Below, piece by piece: positions 7,394 through 15,999 of a stretch of 34,586 nucleotides of DNA. This DNA comes from Clostridia bacterium (GTDB lineage Bacteria; Bacillota; Clostridia; Christensenellales; CAG-138), in NCBI GenBank assembly GCA_017545535.1, contig JAFWMS010000004.1, positions 1 through 34,586 on the forward strand, in the 5' to 3' direction. Below the pieces are notes generated by a model. It was not told where the DNA came from and did not search any database. It was given only the letters and a program-made list of their open reading frames with translations. A program made the translations under genes and the position numbers. Position 1 is the stretch's first letter, and each line of letters begins with the position of its first letter.

Positions 7394-8434
7394 ATGATCG
7401 ATCAGAAGTATGTGGATTTCGCGGTGGAGAAGACCATGGAATTGTTGGCCATCGACAGCCCCTCGGGGTATACGGATGCGGCGGCGGAGGCCTGTTTGAA
7501 GGTGTTCAAGGCCTTGGGCTTTGAGGCATGGCGGACCGGCAAGGGCGGCGTGGTGGCGGACCTGGGCGGCGCAGACGAGGACGACGCTCTGTGGCTGGAG
7601 GCCCACCTTGACACCCTGGGCGGCATGGTCTCCGAGATCAAGGGGAACGGGCGGCTCAGGATCTCGCCTCTCGGGGGGTTGAACCCCAACAACGCCGAGG
7701 CGGAGAACTGCCGCGTGATCACTAAGTTCAACGGCGTCTACGAGGGCACGCTGCAGCTCGATAACGCATCCATCCACGTGAACGGAGACTACAGCGACAC
7801 TGTCCGCAAGTTCTCCTGCATGGAGGTGGTCCTGGACGAGGACGTGAAGAGCGCCGACGACACCAGGAAGCTGGGCATCAGCGCCGGGGATATCGTCTGC
7901 TTCGACCCCCGGTCCCGGGTGACGGAGAAGGGGTACATCAAGAGCCGTTTTCTGGATGACAAGCTGAGCGTGGGCATCCTGCTGGGCCTCGCCAAGTATC
8001 TCCGTGACGAGGGGATCACGCCCCGGAGGAAGGTATACGCCCATGTGACGGTCTATGAGGAGGTGGGCCACGGCGGTTCCGCCTCCGTGCCCGCGGGCGT
8101 CACGGAGGCCATCTCCGTGGACATGGGCTGCGTGGGCGACGGCCTCTCCTGCACGGAAAAGCAGGTGTCTATCTGCGCCAAGGACAGCGGCGGCCCCTAC
8201 TCTTATGACGTGGTGAAAAAGCTCATCGCCGCGGCGAAAAAGGAAGGGGCGGACTACGCCGTGGACGTGTATCCCCACTACGGCTCCGACGTGGAGGCCA
8301 CCCTCCGGGCCGGGTACGACATCCGCCACGGCCTTATCGGCGCGGGGGTCTACGCCTCCCACGGCTATGAGCGCAGCCACAAGGAGGGCGTGAAGAACAC
8401 GCTTCTGGTGTTAAAGGGGTATTTGGAAGTATAA
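7394..8434 (+). CDS. M42 family metallopeptidase (glutamyl aminopeptidase/endoglucanase-type)
   Basis: A cytoplasmic dinuclear zinc or cobalt aminopeptidase of family M42, which trims peptides in large oligomeric cages. The 346 residues carry the metal ligands in family order: HLD near residue 74, DDK in SRFLDDKLS near 186, the Glu pair in VYEEVGHGG near 223, Asp in VDMGCVGDG near 245 and the late His in ASHGYERSH near 325. Start at ATG 7394 is set by AAGGAA at 7381-7386; an in-frame extension to 7232 would read through repeat copy 1 and is rejected. The gene stands alone and ends at repeat copy 2. Confidence 0.9.
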   Translation: MIDQKYVDFAVEKTMELLAIDSPSGYTDAAAEACLKVFKALGFEAWRTGKGGVVADLGGADEDDALWLEAHLDTLGGMVSEIKGNGRLRISPLGGLNPNNAEAENCRVITKFNGVYEGTLQLDNASIHVNGDYSDTVRKFSCMEVVLDEDVKSADDTRKLGISAGDIVCFDPRSRVTEKGYIKSRFLDDKLSVGILLGLAKYLRDEGITPRRKVYAHVTVYEEVGHGGSASVPAGVTEAISVDMGCVGDGLSCTEKQVSICAKDSGGPYSYDVVKKLIAAAKKEGADYAVDVYPHYGSDVEATLRAGYDIRHGLIGAGVYASHGYERSHKEGVKNTLLVLKGYLEV

Positions 8435-8452
8435 TAGGAAGAATAAAAGAGG

Positions 8453-8690
8453 ACCACCTTTCTTGAAAGAAAGGTGGTTCCAAAGAACTTTACGGGGGAG
8501 TATTGTTTAACAGTACTCCCCATTATTTTTCTTAAGCTTTTCTTTTTCCGCCGCTTTTTCCTTCTGCTGGGTGCAAAACATAATCGAACCCTGCGCTAAG
8601 CTTGGGTTCTCATTGTTTTGCCCGTGCTGCGCCTCGCTGCTTCTGCCACAGGCAGCGCTCGGCTTCGCACTCACTGAAAAGAAAAAGCGG
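8453..8690 (-). repeat. Three-hairpin intergenic repeat, copy 2 (expanded hairpin A)
   Basis: Lies between two convergent genes, in the orientation opposite to copies 1, 3 and 5. Hairpin B: ACCACCTTTCTT/AAGAAAGGTGGT (8453-8464, 8467-8478). Conserved core AAAGAACTTTA follows. Hairpin M: GGGGAGTA/TACTCCCC (8495-8502, 8514-8521). Hairpin A: CCGCTTTTTC (8551-8560) and GAAAAAGCGG (8681-8690), whose loop holds about 120 extra bases with their own nested stems (8573-8580 with 8614-8621, and 8586-8591 with 8604-8609). No convincing gene is seen in 8435-8709. Confidence 0.75.
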
Positions 8691-8709
8691 CAAAATAAAC
8701 TCTCTCGCC

Positions 8710-10275
8710 TCAATCCCCCACGTCCAGGGCTTCCAGCCGGCTCTTGGCGGGGATGGGCTTGCTGTCGCCGTGCTTCACGAAGAGCATGGTGAAGGCGGCC
8801 AGCACCACGAACACCGTGGCGTAGGGGAACAGGGCGGTCATGCCCACCCGGTCCATGAGAGCGCCGGAGAAGTAGGGGGTGAAGGTCTGGGCGGCCATGC
8901 TGGCGGTATAGTAGAAGCCCGTATACTTGCCCACGTCCCCGCCGCGACTGAGCTCCACCACCATGGGGAAGCTGTTCACGTTGATGGTGGCCCAGCCGAT
9001 GCCGGCCAGGGCGAACATGCAGTTCATGAGCATGGCCGAGCTTCCCTCCCTGAGGAAGGAGGCGATACAGAAGGAGACGGCCAAAAGGCCGATGCCGATG
9101 AGGATGGTCTTCTTCCGGCCGATCCTGCTGGCCAGGGCGCCCACAGGGATATAGGAGATGATGGCGGCCACGTTGGCGATCATCAGCGTGCTGTTATAAT
9201 CGAGGGACAGGACCTTCCCCGCGTAGACGGAGTATTTGGAGGTGACGGCGTTGTAGCCCATGAACCAGAATACCACCGACGATAGGATCAGGATAAGGCT
9301 GGTGAGCTCAGGCTTGGTGAGCTTGCGGGTCTCGCCCTTTTCCATCTCCTCCGGCGTCGCCTCATCCAGACCGTACCTGGCGCTCTCCTCCTCCATTTCC
9401 CGGACGAACCGGGGCTCGTCCACGGTGAGCTTGAACACCGCCAGGGCGACGAGCATGATCCCGGCCACGATCCCGAAGAAGACGGTATAGCTCATGAGCG
9501 AGTTTTTCACGGCGCCGGTGGAGAACACCATGCCCAGCCCCAGGACCAGGATGCCGCCCGCCGTGCCCATGAGGTTGATGACGGCGTTGGCCTTGGACCT
9601 GAGGGGCTTCATGGTCACGTCCGGCATCAGCGCCACGGCGGGGGAGCGGAAGGTGGCCATGGCGATCAGGATGATGAGCAGGACCGCGATAAAGAGGATC
9701 AGCGTCCGGGGATTGTCCCGGGTCACCTGCTGGGCGTATTGCTGCCGGGCGGGGACCACATAGTTCGTATACGCCGGATTCGTGGTTTTTTTGCCCGTCT
9801 CCGGGTTTGTCAGCTGGGAGGTGATGGCGGCGAACTCGGCCTTGGTAAACTTTTCAGCCAACACCACCTGCTGTCCGTCGGGGGTCTGAACGGTCGCGTC
9901 CTTCTCCGCGTCGTAGAGCACCTCCAATGCGGCGGGATCGTCGATCTTCGCCACGGCCTCGATGCTCTTGAGCTGCAAGTTGTCCACGAAGGACAGGCCC
10001 ACCAGCATCACGGCGGCGACGATGGTGCCCAGGAGGATGAAGGGCGTCCGGCGGCCCAGCCGGTGGCGGCACCTGTCGGAGATGGTGCCAAAGAGCGGCA
10101 GCATGAACAGGGCGAGCACGTTGTCCAATGCCATGATGATGCCCGAATGGGCCTGAGTCATGCCGAACTTGTCGGTCAGGATCTTGGGGATGATGGTGTC
10201 GTAGGCGTTCCAGAAGGTGCAGATCAGAAAGAACGCGAAGCCGACGAGGATGGTGCGCTTGTAATTGAGTTTCAT
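8710..10275 (-). CDS. MFS/GPH-type sugar transporter with a large external insertion
   Basis: A 521-residue major facilitator protein most like the GPH (glycoside-pentoside-hexuronide) and related sugar porters: N-terminal motif GFAFFLICTFWNAYDTIIPKIL, the loop RCRHRLGRRTPFILLGTI between helices 2 and 3, and the matching loop SRIGRKKTILIGIGLL in the second half. Twelve or so hydrophobic segments fit. Between the third and fourth helices there is an extra hydrophilic domain of roughly 100 residues (about 85-180), which would lie outside the cell. The start has GGGAGGAA at good spacing. Substrate is unknown; no sugar enzyme lies beside it. Its promoter overlaps that of the divergent GDPD gene. 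Confidence 0.85.
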   Translation of the reverse strand: MKLNYKRTILVGFAFFLICTFWNAYDTIIPKILTDKFGMTQAHSGIIMALDNVLALFMLPLFGTISDRCRHRLGRRTPFILLGTIVAAVMLVGLSFVDNLQLKSIEAVAKIDDPAALEVLYDAEKDATVQTPDGQQVVLAEKFTKAEFAAITSQLTNPETGKKTTNPAYTNYVVPARQQYAQQVTRDNPRTLILFIAVLLIILIAMATFRSPAVALMPDVTMKPLRSKANAVINLMGTAGGILVLGLGMVFSTGAVKNSLMSYTVFFGIVAGIMLVALAVFKLTVDEPRFVREMEEESARYGLDEATPEEMEKGETRKLTKPELTSLILILSSVVFWFMGYNAVTSKYSVYAGKVLSLDYNSTLMIANVAAIISYIPVGALASRIGRKKTILIGIGLLAVSFCIASFLREGSSAMLMNCMFALAGIGWATINVNSFPMVVELSRGGDVGKYTGFYYTASMAAQTFTPYFSGALMDRVGMTALFPYATVFVVLAAFTMLFVKHGDSKPIPAKSRLEALDVGD

Positions 10276-10300
10276 GGGTTCCTCCCGTTTGGATTTGCTG

Positions 10301-10334
10301 TGTACATTTTACCGCGCTTTCGCTATAATAACAA
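10301..10334. promoter_or_regulatory. Overlapping divergent promoters for the MFS and GDPD genes
   Basis: Plus strand: TGTACA (10301-10306), 17-bp spacer, TATAAT (10324-10329). Minus strand: TTGTTA (10329-10334), 17-bp spacer, TAAAAT (10306-10311). The -35 of each abuts or overlaps the -10 of the other, so the same 34 bp serve both directions and polymerase can occupy only one at a time. Confidence 0.6.
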
Positions 10335-10360
10335 CAGAAATCTTCCAAAAGGAGGCAGGT

Positions 10361-11182
10361 ATGGGCTGGATCTGGGCGCCAATCGCGCTTTTCGGACTGT
10401 GGCTGTTTCTGATCGCCCCGGGCCGGGCATCCAAGGCGAAGCGAGCACCCTTCGAGGGACGGGCCTACGCCCACCGGGGACTCTATGAGCTGGATCAGTC
10501 CGTGCCGGAAAATTCCCTGGAGGCCTTTCGCCGGGCGGTGGAAGCGGGATACGGGTCGGAGCTGGACGTGCAGCGGACACGGGACGGGCAGATCGTGGTC
10601 TTCCATGACGACAGCCTGAAAAGGGCCTGCGGCGTGGATAAGGCCGTCAGGGACTTCACCTATGAGGAGCTGCGGCAGATCCCCCTCTTTAAGACGGGGG
10701 AGCGTATCCCCCTGTTTTCGGAGGTGCTGAGCATCTTCGATGGGAAACAGCCGCTGATCGTGGAGCTGAAATACGGGCCGGATGCGGCCCTGGTGTGCGA
10801 GGGCACCAAGGCGCTGCTGGACGGGTATGCCGGCCCCGCCTGCGTGGAGAGCTTTCATCCGGCTATGGTCCGCTGGTTCAAAAAGCATGATCCAAAGCGA
10901 CTTCGGGGGCAGCTGTCCGAGGCGGCCTGCTTCTCGAAAAAGACCCTGCCAGGATATCTGGCCTTCGTCATGAGCCGGCTCCTATCCAACTGCCTCACCC
11001 GGCCCCAGTTCGTCGCCTACCGGGTGGGCCCCAAGCCCCTCTCCGTCCGTCTTTGCGAGGCTATGGGCGCCATGAAGGTCCTCTGGACCGCCCGGGAGCG
11101 GTCGCAGCACGCCCGGCGCATGGCGGAGAACCAGGCCGTGATCTTCGAGGGGTATCGGCCCCGGGAGGGAAAAGCTGCATGA
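10361..11182 (+). CDS. Membrane-anchored glycerophosphodiester phosphodiesterase
   Basis: Hydrolyses glycerophosphodiesters to an alcohol and glycerol-3-phosphate, recycling phospholipid head groups. The 273 residues begin with one hydrophobic segment (about 2-22), then the GDPD TIM-barrel signature: AHRG near 38, VPENSLEAFRRAVEAG near 50, ELDV near 67, HDDSLKR near 83 and VELKYG near 134. The ATG is set by AGGAGG about 6 nt upstream; a longer frame from 10265 would include the promoter and is rejected. It overlaps the Nudix gene by ATGA. Confidence 0.88.
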   Translation: MGWIWAPIALFGLWLFLIAPGRASKAKRAPFEGRAYAHRGLYELDQSVPENSLEAFRRAVEAGYGSELDVQRTRDGQIVVFHDDSLKRACGVDKAVRDFTYEELRQIPLFKTGERIPLFSEVLSIFDGKQPLIVELKYGPDAALVCEGTKALLDGYAGPACVESFHPAMVRWFKKHDPKRLRGQLSEAACFSKKTLPGYLAFVMSRLLSNCLTRPQFVAYRVGPKPLSVRLCEAMGAMKVLWTARERSQHARRMAENQAVIFEGYRPREGKAA

Positions 11183-11661
11183 AGACCATCGAGATCGTGG
11201 GAAAAAACTATTTCGGTCATTGGACCCGTGAGCGCATCGCCTGCCGATGCGTCGTGATCGAGGACGGCCGCGTCCTGCTGTCCTACGCTGCCCGTGACGA
11301 TCTATGGATGATCCCCGGCGGCGGCCTGGAAGCGGGCGAGGACGAGGGGACCTGCTGCGTCCGGGAGATGGCGGAGGAGACGGGGCGCGTGGTCCTGCCG
11401 TCCGCCTGCGCGTTGGAGCTGGACGAATACTATGAGGACTGTAAGTACGTCAGCCGGTACTTCTTTGGCGTCGTGGTGGGCCGCTGCGAACCCAAACGCA
11501 CGGAAGCGGAGCGGCGGATGGGCATGGAGCCCCGCTGGCTGCCCGTAGGGGAGGCCCTTGACATCTTCTCCCGTCACGCCGACTATACGGACACCGATGA
11601 GGAGCGCCGGGGCATCTATCAGCGGGAGTATACGGCCCTCTCGGAGCTTTGGAAGGGATAA
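11179..11661 (+). CDS. Nudix hydrolase
   Basis: A 160-residue phosphohydrolase acting on a nucleoside-diphosphate-linked substrate. The Nudix box is complete: G-x5-E-x7-RE-x2-EE-x-G at about residues 48-69, preceded by LWMIPGG. It starts in the ATGA that ends the GDPD gene and is followed by a YdeI-like gene, so the three are co-translated. Substrate cannot be predicted; a frame extension upstream to 11053 is out of register with the operon layout. Confidence 0.88.
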   Translation: MKTIEIVGKNYFGHWTRERIACRCVVIEDGRVLLSYAARDDLWMIPGGGLEAGEDEGTCCVREMAEETGRVVLPSACALELDEYYEDCKYVSRYFFGVVVGRCEPKRTEAERRMGMEPRWLPVGEALDIFSRHADYTDTDEERRGIYQREYTALSELWKG

Positions 11662-11663
11662 GC

Positions 11664-12239
11664 ATGGAGATCTTCGCCACCAGTGACAGAAACGAATGGC
11701 GGGCCTGGCTCCTGGACCACTTTGAAACGTCTCAGGAGGTCTGGTTCGTGCTGCCTATGCGGGCGGCGGGGGAGGTGAGCCTCTCCTATAACGACGCCGT
11801 GGAGGAGGCCCTCTGCTTCGGCTGGATCGACAGCATCAACAAGAAGCTGGACGAGAAACACTGCATTCGGCGCTTTTCCCCCCGCAAGCCGGGGAGAGCC
11901 TATTCCCGGCCCAACATCGAGCGGCTCATCTGGTTGGAGGAGCGCGGCATGATCCACCCTAAGGTCAGGGAAAGCGTTCTGCCTGTGATCCAGGAACCCT
12001 TCGTCTTCCCTCAGGACATCCTGGACGCTTTGAAAGCGGACGAGACCGTCTGGGCCAATTATCGTCAATTCTCCGAACCCTACCGGCGCATTCGCGTGGC
12101 CTATATCGACGCCGCCCGCCACCGCCCCGAGGAGTTTCAAAAGCGGCTCAAAAGCTTTATGGAAAAGACCGGAAAGGGGAAAATGATCATGGGCTACGGC
12201 GGCATCGAAAAGTATTATCGCAAAGAACAGCAGAAATAG
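11664..12239 (+). CDS. YdeI/OmpD-associated (OmdA) family protein
   Basis: 191 residues resembling the YdeI/OmdA family (bacteriocin-protection-like), small cytoplasmic proteins of poorly known function. Typical features are EVWFVLPM near residue 25, DAVEEALCFGWIDS near 45, the basic stretch RRFSPRKPGRAYS near 70, NIERLIWLEERGMIHP near 86 and the C-terminal KMIMGYGGIEKYY. The ATG at 11664 follows the Nudix stop by 2 nt with GGAAGG upstream; ATG 11649 is an alternative. A terminator follows. Confidence 0.8.
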   Translation: MEIFATSDRNEWRAWLLDHFETSQEVWFVLPMRAAGEVSLSYNDAVEEALCFGWIDSINKKLDEKHCIRRFSPRKPGRAYSRPNIERLIWLEERGMIHPKVRESVLPVIQEPFVFPQDILDALKADETVWANYRQFSEPYRRIRVAYIDAARHRPEEFQKRLKSFMEKTGKGKMIMGYGGIEKYYRKEQQK

Positions 12240-12278
12240 TTTCCTGCTGCCATCCTTCTTTCGATACTGAAAAGAAGA

Positions 12279-12306
12279 CCCGACCGTGACGGCCGGGCCT
12301 TTTTTT
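12279..12306 (+). terminator. Intrinsic terminator of the GDPD-Nudix-YdeI operon
   Basis: CCCGACCG (12279-12286), loop TGA, CGGCCGGG (12290-12297) form an 8-bp stem with one A-C mismatch, followed by seven T (12300-12306). Confidence 0.85.
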
Positions 12307-12327
12307 GATGAAATGGAGATACTGCGC

Positions 12328-12877
12328 TCAGTTGTGCAGGTCCGCGTGGACCGTGGGGCTGGTGATGTCCAGGGGCAAAAAGGTGAAGCCGTTCTCCAGT
12401 CCCCAGCGGATCAGGGCTTCCACGGCGAAGACGCTTTCGCTTTTGGTGTCGTGCTGCAGGACGATGGAAAAGCCGTCCTCGTTAGCGGAGATCCGGTTGC
12501 GGATCACGTTGAAGATGTCGGAAGAGGTCAGGCCCCGACCGATGGCATCCAGGGAATTCACGTTCCAGTCGAAGTATCGATAGCCTATGTCTTCCATGAT
12601 CTTCGTGAGCCGGGTCATCAACCCTCGGTTGCCGGGGGTGTATTGGCCCGTCTGCTCCTGGATGACCGCCTCCGTGGCCAGGAAGTCGGCGAAGAAGGCG
12701 GCCTGTGGCCTTGGCGCCCGGGGTCCTCAAAGGTGAAGGCGGCGTCCACCGTCATGGTTTCGCCTCCCAGGAGGGTGATGATAGGGGCGGGGGAAGGGTG
12801 GGCGACAGGGCCCGGACGGCGCCGGGTAACAGAAGCGCCAGCGCCATAAGAAAAACAAAAACGATCTGGCGACCCAT
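12328..12877 (-). pseudogene. Broken polysaccharide deacetylase (PgdA-like) with remnant Ig-like domain
   Basis: Pieces of one secreted protein lie in three different frames. First, ATG at 12877 opens a signal peptide (hydrophobic run, then AVRA) that stops after about 40 residues. Next, in a second frame, comes PAPIITLLGGETMTVDAAFT, the start of a DUF5011/HYR-type Ig-like domain. Third, in the frame ending at 12328, come FFADFLATEAVIQEQTG and MTRLTKIMEDIGYRYFDWNV, the second half of a NodB-type deacetylase. The catalytic TFDDGPS region and the GGSSNT segment are missing, and most of the Ig domain too. One shift falls in the run CCCCCGCCCC. At least two frameshifts plus deletions make function unlikely. 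It follows tmk by 3 nt. Confidence 0.8.
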
Positions 12878-12880
12878 AGG

Positions 12881-13549
12881 CTACACGATCTCCGCCACGG
12901 CGTCGTATACCCGCTGGGCGATGGCGTCGATGGGCAGCAGTGCCCCCTGTTCCATGCAGGGGATCACCCGCACGTTGTCGAGCCGCTCCCCGAAGGCGAG
13001 ATACTTGGCCCGGGCCCGCAGCTGGATGGCGTCCTGCTTTTCATACTCGTCCTTCTCGTCCCCGGCGTAGTCTCGGTAGCCCTTTTTGCTCACGTTCTGC
13101 CGGGCGTCGGACAGGTCCATGTCCAAAATAAGATTGAGATGGGGCCGGGGGATCTTCAGCTGCTCGAACTCTAACTCCGTGACAAAATCCAGGATATCGG
13201 GACCGTTCAGATCCCGATCCCGGATGCTCTGGTAGACCGCGTTGCTCAGCACGTAGCGGTTGATGAGCAGCACGTCGAATCGCCTGTAGTCGAAGTCCTG
13301 GAAGGCCGCCCACCGATCCATGGCGAACCAGAGGGCCATGCTCCGCTGGTCCACGTCGCTGGCGGAGACCCCGTCCTTCTTCATGAGGAAGCGGCCCACG
13401 CAGCCCCCGAAGAAGCTGCCGTAGTCCGGGAAGGACAGGGTGCCCACGGACAGGCCCCGCCGGGTCAGCCGCTCCTTCAGCCGCTCCATCTGCACGCTTT
13501 TGCCCGTGCCGTCGATGCCCTCGAAGGCGATGATCTTCGTTTCGCTCAT
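12881..13549 (-). CDS. tmk: Thymidylate kinase (dTMP kinase)-like protein
   Basis: Phosphorylates dTMP to dTDP for DNA synthesis. The 222 residues have P-loop FEGIDGTGKS (about 9-18), a DRWA segment near 78 and NRYVLSN near 96 in place of the usual DRY/F motif, and a lid region with the basic residues KKGYRDY near 155. The sequence is of the divergent thymidylate-kinase-like branch common in Clostridia, so substrate could be broader. It is divergent from spoIIE, has its own promoter and is followed closely by the broken deacetylase. Confidence 0.85.
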   Translation of the reverse strand: MSETKIIAFEGIDGTGKSVQMERLKERLTRRGLSVGTLSFPDYGSFFGGCVGRFLMKKDGVSASDVDQRSMALWFAMDRWAAFQDFDYRRFDVLLINRYVLSNAVYQSIRDRDLNGPDILDFVTELEFEQLKIPRPHLNLILDMDLSDARQNVSKKGYRDYAGDEKDEYEKQDAIQLRARAKYLAFGERLDNVRVIPCMEQGALLPIDAIAQRVYDAVAEIV

Positions 13550-13582
13550 GGTCGCTCTTTCCCTGCAGCAGAATTTTTTCCC

Positions 13583-13611
13583 AGTATACCATATCCGCTC
13601 CCCAGGGGCAA
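13583..13611 (-). promoter_or_regulatory. Promoter of tmk
   Basis: Minus strand: TTGCCC (13606-13611), 17-bp spacer, TATACT (13583-13588). Confidence 0.55.
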
Positions 13612-13758
13612 GACAGGGTTTTCATGGCCGGCGCAGGGGAGGATGGGAGGAAGGGGGCATACAAGGGGGAGGGATCGCCCCATCCTGTCGGGAAGAAAAT
13701 CGGGCGCGCCCGCCGGATTCGCCGAAAATCCACCCCGGGCCCCGAGTACAATGGGGCC

Positions 13759-15999
13759 ATGAGCCGAAAGAGACAAGGACGGAATGCGACGAAGTACATC
13801 CTGGAGCTGGGCACCTTCCTGGGAAGCCTGGTGCTGTGCCGGGCCCGGGTGGGGGAGAGCTGCGCTCCCTTCGGCCTTGCCTGCATGGCGGCGGCGGAGC
13901 TGGTGGAGGTGGACCCCATCTTCGCCGGGGCCGGGGTGGTGGTGGGCGCCTTTTTGAGCGGGGAGCCCCTGTGGGGCGTGATGATCGCGGCGGCGTCCTT
14001 CGTGCTGTTCACCCGGCTCATCCAGGCGTTTTTGGGAGAGGTGTCCCTCAGCGCCCGGATGTTGGTGTTTTTGCTGTGCGAAATCGCGGTGCTGCCCTTT
14101 GAGATGGTGCTGACCTGGCAGTCCGCGGCCTACGCCCTGCTGTCGCTGGCCCTGTCGGCGGTGGCGGTGGTGCTTTTGAGCCGGACCTTGGTGCTCCTCT
14201 CCCACGCCCGGCGGCTCCGGGTCCTGGGGGAGCGGGAGCAGATGCTCCTGGCTGCCAGCTTCGGCCTTTTACTGCTGGGGCTGGGGGACCTGTCCGCCGC
14301 CGGGGTGTCGCTGCCGGTGGTGCTCCTGGATACGGCCGCCCTGCTGCTGGTCTTTTGCAAGGGCCCCGGGGGGCTGGTGGAGGGGATCGTGGCCGCGGCG
14401 CTGCTAGCCTTCGGCCTGGAGGCAGGCACCGATCTTATGGGCATCACCGCTCTCTGCGCCCTGATGGCGGCCTTGACCTCCGGCTACGGTCGGGGGGCCG
14501 CGGCGGGGAGCTTCCTCATGACCGCCGCCGTCCAGACCTTTTTCCTGGGGCCGGAGGCGGAGTCCGTGGCCCTGGGCAGCGCCTTTTTAGGGTGCCTCTG
14601 CTTCCTGGTGCTGCCGGTGGAGTGGATGGATCGGGCCGAGACCGCCCTGGACAGCCGCCGCTACCGGGAGAAGAACGGGGCGGAAGCCATGGACCGGCTC
14701 CGGCAGCGGATGGCCGCGGAGGTGGAGGAGGCTGCCCGGCTCTGCGGGGCCCTCTCCGGCCTCTTCGACCGGGAGAAGGAGCAGGGCCGGTTCGTGGTGG
14801 AATGGCCCCTGGGCGCCGCCAGAAGGGTGTGCGTGGGCTGCGAGGGACGGGTCCTGTGCCAGCGGGATATGGGCCAGTTCGACCGGGCGGTGTTGCACCT
14901 GCTGTCCGCCTACGACCGGGGGGACCCGGTCCAGCCCGTATCGCCCATGGACAGCCATTGCCGCTTCTTCCGGGAGATGATGACCGCCGCCTATCAGTCC
15001 TATAACCAGGCTTTCGCCCACGAGGCGGGCCTGAGGCGGGCGGCGGAGCAGAACGCCTACATGAACCGGCAGCTTTGCGGGGTGTCGGCCATGCTCTCCC
15101 TTCTGTCCACCCATCTCAGGGAGGACCGATGGGGGGACGAGCGGGTGGAGGGGGCGCTGCTCCCCTATCTCATCCGGCGGGGGTTCGCACCCCTGTCCGT
15201 GGACGCCTTCTACCGCGCCGGGCGGCTGTGCCTGTCCATCCGGGTGGGACGCCAGGGGAGCGAGGACGGGACGGAGCTTTTGTCGGCGGTGGAGCGGCGG
15301 CTCAGGCGGACCATGCGGCTCATCGCCGTAAAGCAGGAGGCCGTCTGCACGGTCTTCGAGATGGAGGCTCTGCGGGGGCTCACGGCCCGGATGGCCCGCG
15401 TTTCCCTGCCCGAGCAGGAGGAAACAATCTCCGGGGACGAGACCGGGGAGCTTCGGATGCCCAGCGGGAAGGTGGTCTACGCCGTATCCGACGGCATGGG
15501 CAGCGGGGAGGCGGCCAATCGGGAGAGCCGGGCGGCCATCGAGCTGCTGTTCGACCAGTTTCGGCTGGGGGTGGAGCGGGAGCTGATCTATGAGAACGTG
15601 AACCGGCTCCTCATCGCCCGGGGGGAGAAGGAGATCTACGCCACCCTGGATGCGGCGTCCATCGATCTGGTCACCGGGGAGGCGGAGATGGTGAAGTTCG
15701 GCGCGCCGCCTACCTGCCTCGTTCGGGCGGGGAACGTGCGGATGCTGGCCGGGGAGGCGCTGCCCTGCGGCATCGTGGACGAGGCGCAGCCCTACATCCG
15801 CCGGATCCGGCTGCGGCAGCGGGATCGGCTGGTGTTCTGCACCGACGGGGTCTACGACCTGCTGGGGAAGGAGCTGGAGGCGGAGCTGAAGAAGGATCAT
15901 GACGCGCCCCTCGAACAGATGGCGGAGTCGCTGATGGCGGCGGCCCAGCTGAAGGGGCAGCGGGACGACATGACCGTCATGGTCGTCGAGGTGGCATGA
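13759..15999 (+). CDS. spoIIE: Stage II sporulation protein E (SpoIIE), serine phosphatase
   Basis: Membrane PP2C-type phosphatase that dephosphorylates SpoIIAA and so releases sigma-F in the forespore. The 746 residues split into about ten membrane segments (to about residue 300), a central region (about 310-540) and the phosphatase domain, with ISGDE near 556, VSDGMGSGEAANRES near 577, EIYATLDAASIDL near 625, FCTDGVYD near 694 and RDDMTVMV near 736. The metal-binding Asp residues are present. ATG 13759 is chosen because the membrane domain starts there; the ribosome site is weak. TACAAT at 13747-13752 could be a -10, which would make the message nearly leaderless. Overlaps spoIIGA by ATGA. 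Confidence 0.93.
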   Translation: MSRKRQGRNATKYILELGTFLGSLVLCRARVGESCAPFGLACMAAAELVEVDPIFAGAGVVVGAFLSGEPLWGVMIAAASFVLFTRLIQAFLGEVSLSARMLVFLLCEIAVLPFEMVLTWQSAAYALLSLALSAVAVVLLSRTLVLLSHARRLRVLGEREQMLLAASFGLLLLGLGDLSAAGVSLPVVLLDTAALLLVFCKGPGGLVEGIVAAALLAFGLEAGTDLMGITALCALMAALTSGYGRGAAAGSFLMTAAVQTFFLGPEAESVALGSAFLGCLCFLVLPVEWMDRAETALDSRRYREKNGAEAMDRLRQRMAAEVEEAARLCGALSGLFDREKEQGRFVVEWPLGAARRVCVGCEGRVLCQRDMGQFDRAVLHLLSAYDRGDPVQPVSPMDSHCRFFREMMTAAYQSYNQAFAHEAGLRRAAEQNAYMNRQLCGVSAMLSLLSTHLREDRWGDERVEGALLPYLIRRGFAPLSVDAFYRAGRLCLSIRVGRQGSEDGTELLSAVERRLRRTMRLIAVKQEAVCTVFEMEALRGLTARMARVSLPEQEETISGDETGELRMPSGKVVYAVSDGMGSGEAANRESRAAIELLFDQFRLGVERELIYENVNRLLIARGEKEIYATLDAASIDLVTGEAEMVKFGAPPTCLVRAGNVRMLAGEALPCGIVDEAQPYIRRIRLRQRDRLVFCTDGVYDLLGKELEAELKKDHDAPLEQMAESLMAAAQLKGQRDDMTVMVVEVA

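Noticed and set aside
8571..9285. Short plus-strand frames across repeat copy 2 and into the transporter
   Set aside because: No ribosome sites and no family resemblance; they read the repeat insert and the antisense of the transporter.
13550..13758. Spo0A box before spoIIE
   Set aside because: Only poor matches (such as TGTCGGG near 13686) are present, so I do not call one.
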